This document shows, piece by piece, positions 8,737 through 16,955 of a DNA stretch of 64,000 bases. Below the pieces are notes generated by a model, which had not been told where the DNA came from, ran no database searches, and worked only from the letters and a program-made list of their open reading frames with translations. Positions within the stretch are counted from its first letter, which is position 1, and every line of letters starts with the position of its first letter. Both the position numbers and the translations under genes were made by a program. The DNA is from Lacisediminihabitans sp040549465 (lineage in GTDB: Bacteria > Actinomycetota > Actinomycetes > Actinomycetales > Microbacteriaceae). Location: the NCBI RefSeq assembly GCF_040549465.1, contig NZ_JBEPTL010000009.1:77828-141827 (forward strand), given 5' to 3'.

Positions 8737-9965
8737 GCTGCCCCCTCGGCGAGCACGATGGACAGGTCGAAACCCGCCGCGCGAAACTTGGCCGTCTTAC
8801 TCGGATAGCTGCCTGTCGGCTCGAGCCCGCCGCGCTGCGTCAAGAAGATCGGACTCGCCTCGATGATCCCCGCGGTGACCTGTCCGCTCGGCGCCACGAT
8901 CTCGGTCACCCTGCGATGGCCGTTGCGCGCGAGTTCGCAGTGCACCACGAGATCGACGGATGCCGCGACTGTCGGCACCACAAAGGATGCGTCGATATTG
9001 CGCCCAGCCAGAAGAGGCAGTGTGCAGAGTTTTGCCAGGGCGTCCCTCGCGTTGTTGGCATGGATCGAACACATCCCTGGCAGCCCGCTGTTGAGCGCGA
9101 TCAGCAGGTCGAGTGACTCCGCCTCGCGCACCTCACCGACGACGAGGCGGTCGGGGCGCATCCGCAGTGCCTCCTTAATCAACCGGCGCAGCGTTATCTC
9201 CCCCGTGCCCTCAAGACTCGACTGACGACACTGCATCGCAACGGTGTCCCTGGCGGACAGGTCGAGTTCGAAAGTCTCCTCAACCGTGACGATACGCTCT
9301 CCCGGTCGCGCCGCCGAGAGCAGGGTGTTGAGCATGGTCGTCTTGCCACTCTGCGTGGCGCCCGAGACGATAATGTTCTGCCCGCTCAGAACGCACATCC
9401 GCAGGAATTCCGCCGACTGTTGCGTGAGCGAGCCGAGCGCCACGAGTTTCTGCAGGTCGCGGATGCGCTTGGTGAACTTGCGGATGTTCACGGACCAATG
9501 CCGCAACGTCACATCCGGGATCACCACGTGTAGCCGAGACCCATCGGGCAGTGAGGCATCGACGAAGGGAGACGAGAGGTCGACGCGACGACCGGATGAC
9601 TGCAGCATCCGCTCGACCAGGTCACGGATCTCCGTGTCGCTGAGGGTGATCGTCGTCAGCTCTGACACGCCGTTTCGAGCCACAAACACTTTCGCCGGAC
9701 CGTTGATCCAGATCTCCTCGATCTCCGGATCGTCGAAGAACGGCTGCAGAGGGCCGAACCCGGTGATCGATGCGACGATTTCGCGCGCCGCCTGGTGTTC
9801 GTCTGGCAGCATCGGCAGCGAGCCGCCGAGTGCACGCTCGCTGTAGCGCTGCACCTCGTCGCGCACGTAACGATCGGCCAGCGCACGATCATTGCCGAGG
9901 TCGATGCCGTCGAGGCGCACACGCTCGCGCACCCGCTCGGTGATGATCGTTAAAGCCCGCGACAT
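8733..9965 (-). CDS. tadA: pilus assembly / secretion ATPase, TadA (CpaF family)
   Basis: A 410-residue hexameric ATPase that powers Flp pilus assembly. Seen: N-terminal domain with GFGPLQPFFDDPEIEEIWIN, Walker A GATQSGKTTML near residue 205, an Asp-box-like VTVEETFEL, Walker B-region RPDRLVVGEVREAE, and the His box SGLPGMCSIHANNA. Length fits the CpaF family. It heads the visible operon. A CpaE/TadZ-like gene, which often precedes tadA, is not present in the 93 bases between this start and the next gene, so localisation factors must be elsewhere or absent. Confidence 0.93.
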   Translation of the reverse strand: MSRALTIITERVRERVRLDGIDLGNDRALADRYVRDEVQRYSERALGGSLPMLPDEHQAAREIVASITGFGPLQPFFDDPEIEEIWINGPAKVFVARNGVSELTTITLSDTEIRDLVERMLQSSGRRVDLSSPFVDASLPDGSRLHVVIPDVTLRHWSVNIRKFTKRIRDLQKLVALGSLTQQSAEFLRMCVLSGQNIIVSGATQSGKTTMLNTLLSAARPGERIVTVEETFELDLSARDTVAMQCRQSSLEGTGEITLRRLIKEALRMRPDRLVVGEVREAESLDLLIALNSGLPGMCSIHANNARDALAKLCTLPLLAGRNIDASFVVPTVAASVDLVVHCELARNGHRRVTEIVAPSGQVTAGIIEASPIFLTQRGGLEPTGSYPSKTAKFRAAGFDLSIVLAEGAA

Positions 9966-10058
9966 GCGGCAATCATCGATCAGATCGAGAGACTCCCCCG
10001 GCGGTTATCCACAGGCCAGCTCGAACAGCCCCGCGGGATGCGGCGCGCATAGCGTGCC

Positions 10059-11306
10059 TCAGGTCGATGGCAGCAGCATCCGTCGTAGTCGCCGTGCCGC
10101 CATGAACACCCATCGCGCCGGGGTGCCGACAGCAAGCGCGAGAGAACCTGTCCATGAGCGGTCGAAACGTCCGAGCGCCCGCTTGCGGTCCCAGGCGCGA
10201 CGCAGTATGCCTCCGAACGCCCCCTGTTTCTGCTTCTTGACCGCGAGTTGGCCGGCCTCACGCAGCACCAGGAGTTGCTCGAGCCCCGACACCCAGTCAT
10301 CGTGCTCGACGGCGTGGAAGTAGTTGTCAGCGAGCCAGGCGGGATCAGGATGTTTGAACCGACCCTCCACGACATCGCCGCTGTTACCGAACAGTCCGCT
10401 ATCTTCGAACACCGTGTTGATCAGCCTCGTGCTCACGCCGAAATCGTCGACGATCAGCACCGGCATGTCGAGCGCGATCGCCTCGATGGCTGCGGTGGAG
10501 CTGATGGTCACCAGCGCTGCAGCGCCAGCCAGATGGTCGGCCATCGCACCGCCGGCGATGACGAGGTTGTGCGGCGCCGGCCTGTCGAGATCGCCGATGA
10601 GGTCCGCGTAGTCGTGTCGTTCTGCGTGGGTCTGCTGCTCCCCGCGGGCCGCGCGTACCTTGACCACCACACGGCGGTACGGATGCCGGCGCGCAGACTC
10701 GGCAAGCCAACTCAGCAGTGCGAGCCGGTCAGTTCTCTCCCACGGTACCTTCGCCTGGGCGGCGAAGATGACGTCGCCATCCTGGCCCTGCGAGGGGTTC
10801 TTGTGCGGGAGGAATGGCAGGGTCGCGAGCCCGAAACGTTGCTCAACACCCATCACCTCGGCGAGACCGGCAAACTCGCGGATCTCCCTCCGCGAGTGCA
10901 GCACGAAAAGGTCGGCCTGCATCCGGTAGGCGATGGCCCGGCGATTGGCCGGGATCGAGATCCCCGGCAGTCCGGTCATGATCACCGGACGACGCGCGGC
11001 CGCCCCGAGGACGGCGCGGAAGACCACCTTGACCAGTGGGCCGCGCACCGAAAGCATCACGACATCCGGCTGCATGCTGGCAATACGCACCGCGAGCGCC
11101 GAGAGGTCCACGATCGAAGGCTGAGCGAACTGAGGGTCAATCCCGACAAGTGCGGCGTTGAGTTGCTCGGCACTCGGAAGCACCGGCGTGGCGAGCACCA
11201 GGAGCGACTTCTCCCAGTCGGCCGGCGCTCGTTCGAGCAGGGCCGCGCCCCACTTGACGTACGAATCCGAATCCGCGACGGTGAGGATCCGGACTGGCGC
11301 ATTCAC
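10059..11306 (-). CDS. DUF6716-like putative glycosyltransferase
   Basis: A 415-residue protein with a GT-B-like layout: an N-terminal alpha/beta part beginning VRILTVADSDSYVKWGAALL, a middle with VIMTGLPGISIPANRRAIAY and DLFVLHSRREIREF, and a C-terminal domain containing ALVTISSTAAIEAIALDMPV and LIVDDFGVS, a pattern also seen in CDP-glycerol and other wall glycosyltransferases. Its ATG overlaps the stop of neuB by 4 bases, so it is the third gene of the nonulosonic acid operon. The likely role is to transfer or help export the CMP-activated sugar, which is inference from context. I recognise the family only as DUF6716-like. Confidence 0.6.
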   Translation of the reverse strand: MNAPVRILTVADSDSYVKWGAALLERAPADWEKSLLVLATPVLPSAEQLNAALVGIDPQFAQPSIVDLSALAVRIASMQPDVVMLSVRGPLVKVVFRAVLGAAARRPVIMTGLPGISIPANRRAIAYRMQADLFVLHSRREIREFAGLAEVMGVEQRFGLATLPFLPHKNPSQGQDGDVIFAAQAKVPWERTDRLALLSWLAESARRHPYRRVVVKVRAARGEQQTHAERHDYADLIGDLDRPAPHNLVIAGGAMADHLAGAAALVTISSTAAIEAIALDMPVLIVDDFGVSTRLINTVFEDSGLFGNSGDVVEGRFKHPDPAWLADNYFHAVEHDDWVSGLEQLLVLREAGQLAVKKQKQGAFGGILRRAWDRKRALGRFDRSWTGSLALAVGTPARWVFMAARRLRRMLLPST

Positions 11307-12175
11307 GCCGGAACACGGCGCAGCTTGGCCAGTGGTGCAAGCTCACCGGGGAACACCCGCTTCACCCCATCACCCATGGCTTCGCCGATCACGCGGATGT
11401 CACGCACGAGGTGCGTGAAACCTTCAGGCTCGAGTGATGCCGCGTGGTCGGAACCCCACATCGCACGGTCGAGGGTGATGTGACGCTCGACCGCGGTGGC
11501 GCCGAGGGCGACAGCGGCGAGGGAGATCTGCAGGCCGCGCTCATGACCGGAGTAGCCGATCGGCACGCCGGTGTAGCGCTCCTTCAGGGTGGTGATCATC
11601 CTGATGTTGGCCTCTTCCGGTGGCAGCGGATAGGTGGATGTCGCGTGCAGGATCACCAGGCGATCGGTACCGAGTACCTCGACCGCCGCGTCGATCTGCT
11701 CGAGAGTGGACATCCCGGTCGAGAGGATCACGGTCTTACCGGTCTCGGCGAGAGCCTGCAGCAGTTCGATGTCGGTCACCGACGCCGACGCCACCTTGTG
11801 CGCGGAGACGTTGAGGTCTTCGAGGAAGTCGACGGATGGTACATCCCAGGGCGACGCGAACCAGTCGAGTCCGCGCAGGGTGGCGTAGTCACCGATTTCC
11901 ACGTACTGCTCGCGGTTGAACTCGACGCGATAGCGGTATTCGAGGTAGGTCATCTGGCCCCACGGGGTGTCCCGTGGCGTGTTCTTCATGTGCTCGGGGG
12001 TTGAGATCGCGGGCGTGCGCTTCTGGAACTTCACGGCCTGCGCACCGGCATCCGCCGCGACGTCGATCAACTGCATCGCGAGATCGACGTCGCCGTTGTG
12101 ATTGAGGCCGATCTCGGCGATTACGTAGACCGGGTCGCCATCGCTTATCTCATTGTGACCGATGGATACAGCCAT
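11303..12175 (-). CDS. neuB: N-acetylneuraminate synthase family protein (NeuB-like), short form
   Basis: Condenses phosphoenolpyruvate with an N-acyl-hexosamine to make a nine-carbon nonulosonic acid. The TIM-barrel signatures are clear: VYVIAEIGLNHNGD at the N-terminus, AVKFQKR, LSTGMSTLEQID, YSGHERGL and ERHITLDR followed by GSDHAASLEP. At 290 residues it stops right after the barrel (LAPLAKLRR) and lacks the C-terminal SAF/antifreeze-like domain that extends most NeuB proteins to about 340-350. ATG at 12175 has GGGAGGAACC before it. It overlaps the end of the upstream synthetase/phosphatase gene by 31 bases. Whether the product is neuraminic, legionaminic or pseudaminic acid cannot be told. 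Confidence 0.85.
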   Translation of the reverse strand: MAVSIGHNEISDGDPVYVIAEIGLNHNGDVDLAMQLIDVAADAGAQAVKFQKRTPAISTPEHMKNTPRDTPWGQMTYLEYRYRVEFNREQYVEIGDYATLRGLDWFASPWDVPSVDFLEDLNVSAHKVASASVTDIELLQALAETGKTVILSTGMSTLEQIDAAVEVLGTDRLVILHATSTYPLPPEEANIRMITTLKERYTGVPIGYSGHERGLQISLAAVALGATAVERHITLDRAMWGSDHAASLEPEGFTHLVRDIRVIGEAMGDGVKRVFPGELAPLAKLRRVPA

Positions 12176-13350
12176 GGTTCCTCCCACTTTTCTTCATTCC
12201 GTGATCGTTTGGACCGTAAAACTCGTTCCGCCAGTTCGCGCACCGCTCCATAGCCGCCGGGGGTCTCAAGCACGACTCGTGCGGAGGCGATGACCTCTGG
12301 CACTGCGCCGGGGACGGCGATCGGCCAACCGACGATCTCCAGGCATCCGAGATCGTTCACGTCGTTGCCGAGATAGGCGATGCGTTCGAGCTCGATGCCC
12401 TCGCGATCGGCCCAGGCAACCAGCGCTGCCGCCTTATCGCTGATCCCCTGAAGCACTTCAACACGCAGCTTGGCCGCCCGTGCGGAGACCACAGGATTCG
12501 TCTCGGTTGACAGGATGAGCACCGGCATTCCGGCCTCCCGCAGCAAGCGCACGCCCATACCGTCAGCGCGACTGGTGGTCACATACTCAGAACCGTCGGC
12601 GGCAACATGCACGCGATCGTCGGTGTGCACGCCGTCGAAATCGGTGACGACGGCGTCGACGGTAATCGCATGGTCGTCGAGATTCGGATCGAGAAGCGGC
12701 GCGAGAGCGTTCGCCACCTCGAGTTCGTCCTGGGTGTCGATCTCGATCGCTGTTCGCTCATCGACGAGGGTGACGCCCACCCGTCCGAAGAACCGGAATC
12801 CCGCCTCACGGAATCCCGTCGTGCGCATTACATAGAAAGCGCCGGTCTCCTGGTACTGCGGCTCGCGATCCTGGCGGCGTGGCCGCACCGAGGCGTCGTG
12901 GTTGACACCGGAGGCTCCGGTGTCCGAGAGCTGCCAGAGGAACGCGTAGGTCTCCGTGGCGGAAAAGACCACGTCCTCCCATCCGCTGCGAACCCGTTCG
13001 ATGGCCTCGTCGAATTCGGCGGCGTTGACGAACGGCGAGGTGGCCTGGATGAAGACCAGCACGTCAGGGTCGCCGTTCAGATGGTCGAGCGCGTGCAGCA
13101 GTGCCGACTCTGAGGTGGCCTGGTCTCCGGCGAGATGAACCGGGCGGTCGATCACCTCGGCTCCGGCGGAGCGGGCGGCCGCTGCGATCCTGGCGTCGTC
13201 GGTGGTGACGATCACGCGGTCGACGAGCCTGCTCGACCGGGCGGCATCCACCGCACGCACGATGAGCGGAACACCGCCGACCCGGCGCAGGTTTTTGCCC
13301 TGCACACCCTTCGATCCGCCCCTGGCAGGAATGATCGCAACAACACTCAT
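12145..13350 (-). CDS. fused acylneuraminate cytidylyltransferase (NeuA-like) and HAD-family phosphatase
   Basis: A 401-residue two-domain enzyme. Residues 1 to about 225 are a CMP-sugar synthetase with the nucleotide loop IPARGGSKGVQGKNLR and later FIQATSPFV and QDREPQYQETGAFYVM. Residues about 235-395 are a KdsC-like HAD phosphatase: VVTDFDGVHTDD (nucleophile and acid/base Asp), ILSTET, GISDKAAAL and YLGNDVNDLGCL. It would dephosphorylate the 9-phosphate intermediate and activate the sugar with CMP. The second of two tandem ATGs (13350) has a better-spaced GGGGG site; 13353 is the alternative. First gene of the operon with neuB and the DUF6716-like gene. Domain fusion of this type is known in other bacteria. 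Confidence 0.88.
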   Translation of the reverse strand: MSVVAIIPARGGSKGVQGKNLRRVGGVPLIVRAVDAARSSRLVDRVIVTTDDARIAAAARSAGAEVIDRPVHLAGDQATSESALLHALDHLNGDPDVLVFIQATSPFVNAAEFDEAIERVRSGWEDVVFSATETYAFLWQLSDTGASGVNHDASVRPRRQDREPQYQETGAFYVMRTTGFREAGFRFFGRVGVTLVDERTAIEIDTQDELEVANALAPLLDPNLDDHAITVDAVVTDFDGVHTDDRVHVAADGSEYVTTSRADGMGVRLLREAGMPVLILSTETNPVVSARAAKLRVEVLQGISDKAAALVAWADREGIELERIAYLGNDVNDLGCLEIVGWPIAVPGAVPEVIASARVVLETPGGYGAVRELAERVLRSKRSRNEEKWEEPWLYPSVTMR

Positions 13351-13459
13351 CATCTGCCCCCTTCCCTGCCACGCGTTCTAGCGAGGTTAGGAAGTCGAAA
13401 CGGCAGGCAGTTGGACGATGGGTGAACGGCGGTCGTCCGGGGGCTGACGAAACGGCGCT

Positions 13460-14131
13460 CTACTGCAGTATCGACATACCATGCCCACGCAGGCGCTGTC
13501 GGTCAGCCGCGAGGGAGTCGAGCAGGCGTTCATTGGTTCCGCGGATATGGTGCATGACCAGGGACGAAGCACTGTCGGCATCGCGCGAGGCGATCGCCCT
13601 CACGATCTCCCGGTGTTCCCGCCAGGCCTGCTCCCGGGCCTCTGAAGTGCGCACCTCGAGCCACCGGGTACGCGACAGTCGGGTCATCGCACTACGTACG
13701 GTGTCCACCATGAACTCGTTACCGGAGAGCTGGGCGAGCTCGATATGGAAATCGCCGCCGGCCCTCACACCCTGCTCCTCATCGGCGGCTGGACGGCCCG
13801 CATTCAGGAGTTCGGCGATCGCCTCGATATCAGCGTCCGAGGCCCGCTGCACCGAGAGACGGACCCCTGCCGACTCGACAGCCTCGCGCAGTTCGGCCAG
13901 CGCGCTGATCTCCGCGGTGTCGATGGGAGCGACGATCCAGCCTCGCCCCTCGCGCTGCACGAGTCCCTCGGAGTCGAGGCGCATCAGCGCGGCGCGCACC
14001 GGCGTGCGGGATGCCGCGAACTCAGCCTCGAGACCGCGCTCGGTCAGCCGCTCTCCCGGGGCCAGGTCGAGGGCGAGGATCGCCGCCCGCACCCGGTCGT
14101 AGAGCTGGATGGTCTGCGACATGTCAACCAT
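13460..14131 (-). CDS. GntR family transcriptional regulator (FCD/FadR-type)
   Basis: A 223-residue regulator. Winged helix N-terminal domain: QLYDRVRAAILALDLAPGER, then LTERGLEAEFAASRTPVRAAL (recognition helix) and GLVQREGRGW. The C-terminal all-helical FCD ligand-binding domain has the expected ELREAVESAG, FHIELAQLSGN and HREIVRAIASRD segments, including the His and Asp positions that bind metal in this family. ATG at 14131 (MVDMSQT) is chosen; ATG 9 bases inside is possible. Divergent from an MFS transporter with an FCD-type operator between the two, so it probably controls both genes in response to the transporter's substrate. Confidence 0.88.
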   Translation of the reverse strand: MVDMSQTIQLYDRVRAAILALDLAPGERLTERGLEAEFAASRTPVRAALMRLDSEGLVQREGRGWIVAPIDTAEISALAELREAVESAGVRLSVQRASDADIEAIAELLNAGRPAADEEQGVRAGGDFHIELAQLSGNEFMVDTVRSAMTRLSRTRWLEVRTSEAREQAWREHREIVRAIASRDADSASSLVMHHIRGTNERLLDSLAADRQRLRGHGMSILQ

Positions 14132-14142
14132 GCTTTCATTTT

Positions 14143-14166
14143 GGGATACCGTCTTGGTATACCGAG
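14143..14166. promoter_or_regulatory. GntR/FadR-type operator in the divergent promoter region
   Basis: Between the regulator and the MFS gene lies CTTGGTATACCGAG (14153-14166), a near-perfect palindrome centred on GGTATACC, the form typical of FadR-subfamily GntR operators (TNGTNNNACNA-like). A degenerate copy, GGGATACC, sits immediately before it at 14143-14150. Only 12 bases separate the palindrome from the regulator start and 28 from the transporter start, placing it where it could repress both. Confidence 0.6.
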
Positions 14167-14194
14167 ATAGTAACCGATCGTGAAGGAGAGCGAA

Positions 14195-15391
14195 ATGACC
14201 GCCACGGCGCCTTTTCCAAACGCCACCAAGGCCTGGACCGCTCTCACCCTCGGTGTGGCTGCCCAGACCTCCGGCACCGTGTTCGTGGCCACTCCGGCCT
14301 TCCTTATTCCGCTGCTCCACACTGAGCGCGGCATGAGCCTCGCGCAGGCTGGCCTTCTTGCGGCGACCCCGACTATGGGACTTGTTGTCACCCTCGTGCT
14401 CTGGGGCGCTCTCGCCGACCGTTTCGGCGAGAAATGGGTCATCGCCGGCGGTCTCGCTCTCACCGCGCTCGCCACCGTCGGTGCGATCGCGGCGCAGGGC
14501 TACGTCGCCCTCGGCATCTTCTTCCTGCTCGGCGGGATGGTGTCCGCCAGCACCAACTCGGCGAGCGGCAAGGTCGTCGTCGGTTGGTTTCCCAAGGATC
14601 GCCGCGGGCTGGCCATGGGCGTGCGGCAAATGGCGCAGCCGCTCGGCATCACCGTCGCGGCCCTGACCATCCCTTCGCTGGCGAGCGCCGGTGGGATCGG
14701 TGCCGCCCTGCTGGTTCCGCTCATCCTCACGGCTGTGCTCGCCGTGGCCTGCGCCATCGGCATCGTCAACCCACCGCGACCGGCGGCATCGACGACGGCT
14801 GCAGCACCGCGCAATCCGTACCGGGCGAGCGGATTCCTCTGGCGCATCCACCTCGTCTCGATCCTGCTCGTCGTTCCCCAGTTCACCCTCTCCACATTCG
14901 GGCTGGTCTGGCTGGTCACCGAACTGCACTTTCCCGCACTCGGAGCGGGTGTCGTCGTCGGTGTGGCCCAGTTCGTCGGTGCCGTCGGACGGATCGGCAT
15001 GGGCGTGCTGAGCGACCGGGTGGGAAGCCGTGTGCGACCACTGCGCTGGGTCGCCGTCTCGGCCAGCGCGGTGATGCTGCTGCTCGCGGCCTTCGGCGCT
15101 GAGGGTTGGCAGGCCGGCGCGTTAGTCCTCCTCATCGCGATGACCGTGACCGTGGCAGACAACGGACTCGCTTTCACCTCTATCGCCGAAATGACCGGTC
15201 CGAGTTGGGCGGGGCGGGCGCTCGGCGTACAGAACACCGGGCAGTACATCGCGGCATCCGCGGTGGGTCCGTTGCTCGGTGCCCTCATCGGCGTGGCCAG
15301 TTACCCGCTCGCCTTCGTGGTTGTGGCGATCTTCCCGGCACTGGCTATCCCCCTCATCCCTAACAGGGCCGCGGAGCGAGACCACCTCTGA
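14195..15391 (+). CDS. MFS transporter (organic acid / cyanate-type permease)
   Basis: A 398-residue 12-helix permease. Visible are VLWGALADRFGEKWVIAGG (motif A after helix 2), GVRQMAQPLG in helix 5, a hydrophilic central loop (NPYRASGF) and a second motif A copy GVLSDRVGSRVRPLRW. The ATG at 14195 has an excellent ribosome site (GAAGGAGAGCGAA); a start 15 bases upstream lies inside that site. Divergent from the GntR regulator, which implies substrate-inducible uptake of a small carboxylate or similar compound, though the substrate is not evident. Confidence 0.85.
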   Translation: MTATAPFPNATKAWTALTLGVAAQTSGTVFVATPAFLIPLLHTERGMSLAQAGLLAATPTMGLVVTLVLWGALADRFGEKWVIAGGLALTALATVGAIAAQGYVALGIFFLLGGMVSASTNSASGKVVVGWFPKDRRGLAMGVRQMAQPLGITVAALTIPSLASAGGIGAALLVPLILTAVLAVACAIGIVNPPRPAASTTAAAPRNPYRASGFLWRIHLVSILLVVPQFTLSTFGLVWLVTELHFPALGAGVVVGVAQFVGAVGRIGMGVLSDRVGSRVRPLRWVAVSASAVMLLLAAFGAEGWQAGALVLLIAMTVTVADNGLAFTSIAEMTGPSWAGRALGVQNTGQYIAASAVGPLLGALIGVASYPLAFVVVAIFPALAIPLIPNRAAERDHL

Positions 15392-15499
15392 CACAGTGCG
15401 TCCGAGCGATTTCTACCAGCCTGTCCTTTAACTAGTTCTCAGATGACGCCGCAGGAATCTGCCAGCCGGAGCCGTCCCCGCTACAATTGAGCCGCACTC

Positions 15500-15581
15500 G
15501 CGGGAGTGGTGAAATTGGTATACACGCAGGATTTAGGTTCCTGTGCCGCAAGGCGTGAGGGTTCAAGTCCCTTCTTCCGCA
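15500..15581 (+). tRNA. tRNA-Leu (anticodon UAG)
   Basis: The sequence folds into a class II tRNA: acceptor GCGGGAG pairs with CTTCCGC (one G-T), D arm with GGTGAAATTGGTATAC, anticodon stem AGGA/TCCT with loop TTTAGGT giving anticodon TAG, a long variable arm (TGTGCCGCAAGGCGTG) and T arm GGGTTCAAGTCCC. Discriminator is A; no CCA is encoded. It reads CUA codons. Confidence 0.95.
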
Positions 15582-15661
15582 CGAGTTTTGGGGGGCTATC
15601 CCCATACTTTCGGCAAAGTCCACCGGCTAGCCTGTCAACAACAGACAACTGGAGCTGCTTC

Positions 15662-16384
15662 GTGACCCACCTCGCCTTGATCCCCTGGCTCGACCCGAAT
15701 GCCCTCATCCAGGGCGCCGGTCCGTGGGCGCTTCTGCTGGTGTGCGCCATCATTTTCGCCGAGACCGGACTCCTCATCGGATTCGTCTTCCCCGGCGACA
15801 CCCTGCTTCTCATCACCGGGCTCCTCACCTTCCGGCACGTGATCCAGGTCGACATCTGGTGGGTCGGATTGGCCATCGGGTTTGCGGCTTTCCTCGGTGG
15901 TGAGGTGGGCTACTACATCGGTAAGAAGAGCGGCCCGGCGATCTTCGAGCGCAAAGAGACCGGCATCATCAGCATGGACAGCGTGCGAAAGACCAACTCG
16001 TTCTTCAAGAAGTACGGCGGCCTGGCCGTGATCATCGCGCGCTTCGTACCGGTTGTTCGCACCTTCGCTCCGATCGCCGCCGGCATCGGCAAGATGAACT
16101 ACCGCAAGTACTCGCTGTACAACGCCATCGGGGCGTTCATCTGGGGTGCCGGTGTCACGCTGGTCGGTTTCCTGCTCGGCAACATCACTCCGGTCGCCGA
16201 TTTCGTCGTCAAGTACATCGACGTGATCCTGATCGGCGTGGTTCTGCTCACGCTGATCCCCACCGTCTTCCACTACGTACGCACGCGCATCAAGGCGAGC
16301 AGGTCAGGCGCCGCACCGGCGCCGGTTCCGACGGATGCCGAAGTCACCGTCGATCAGAAGTACTTCGACCAGAAGAAAGACTAA
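15662..16384 (+). CDS. DedA family membrane protein
   Basis: A 240-residue integral membrane protein. DedA signatures: ETGLLIGFVFPGDTLL, the amphipathic re-entrant region GGEVGYYIGKKSGP, and ARFVPVVRTFAPIAAGIGKM. Members are thought to be lipid scramblases or flippases (for example of undecaprenyl phosphate), affecting envelope stress resistance. GTG at 15662 is preceded by GGAG with 7-base spacing; the same frame runs back through the tRNA gene and is not coding there. The C-terminus is a short polar tail. Converges on the HEAT-repeat gene, overlapping its stop by 4 bases. Confidence 0.92.
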   Translation: MTHLALIPWLDPNALIQGAGPWALLLVCAIIFAETGLLIGFVFPGDTLLLITGLLTFRHVIQVDIWWVGLAIGFAAFLGGEVGYYIGKKSGPAIFERKETGIISMDSVRKTNSFFKKYGGLAVIIARFVPVVRTFAPIAAGIGKMNYRKYSLYNAIGAFIWGAGVTLVGFLLGNITPVADFVVKYIDVILIGVVLLTLIPTVFHYVRTRIKASRSGAAPAPVPTDAEVTVDQKYFDQKKD

Positions 16385-16926
16385 CGAGCGTTCCCAGCCC
16401 GCTTGGCGATGCGCACCATCGCGTCATGGCCTGCACGCCGTACTTCCTTCTCCGGATCCTGCAGCAGCGCCGTCAGCGCCTCAGTGAGGCTGACATCACC
16501 GATCTCGGCGAGCGCCCGTGCTGCGGCCGCACGTACCCTGGCGACCTCATCCGCCAGCAGCGCGATCAGGGCCTCCGTCTCGGGGAGCCTTCGCATGAAG
16601 CAGACACGCGCGCACATCTCGCGCACGCGCCAGGCCTGGTCACCGAGTCCGCGATGGACAGCGGATGTCGCCGACTCATCCCAGGCGAAGGTCAACGCCC
16701 GCGCGCCCCACACCTCAGGCCAGTACAGCGGCGGTGCCCCATCGAGCACTCCCTGCGCGTGCCGACCACCGACGTAGAGCAGAAACTCATCGCCCTCATT
16801 GCCGCCCATCAGCAGCGACGCGGCGCGCTCGGCGACGATTTGCTCGCCGAACCGCGCGACGGCGTCTGCGATCCTCTCGGAGGGCGAGTCGTCGATGGAT
16901 ACGGCGGAGTCAGGTTCGGGGTTCAT
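16381..16926 (-). CDS. HEAT-repeat domain protein
   Basis: A 181-residue soluble protein. The C-terminal 90 residues consist of alpha-alpha repeats, such as AWRVREMCARV, EVARVRAAAARALAEIGD and EKEVRRAGHDAMVRIA, typical of HEAT-like or PBS-lyase repeats. The N-terminal half has GGNEGDEFLLYVGGRHAQGV and a Trp-rich PLYWPEVWGARAL. No enzyme motif is visible. It probably acts as a protein-binding scaffold. Downstream of mntH on the same strand with a 29-base gap, so possibly co-transcribed. Confidence 0.7.
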   Translation of the reverse strand: MNPEPDSAVSIDDSPSERIADAVARFGEQIVAERAASLLMGGNEGDEFLLYVGGRHAQGVLDGAPPLYWPEVWGARALTFAWDESATSAVHRGLGDQAWRVREMCARVCFMRRLPETEALIALLADEVARVRAAAARALAEIGDVSLTEALTALLQDPEKEVRRAGHDAMVRIAKRAGNAR

Positions 16927-16955
16927 AGCGTGCTCAACCGTACCCCGGTTGTCGC

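Noticed and set aside
14132..14929. Extension of the GntR regulator to 489 residues
   Set aside because: The added part is antisense to the MFS transporter and has shadow-frame composition; the HTH starts normally at 14131.
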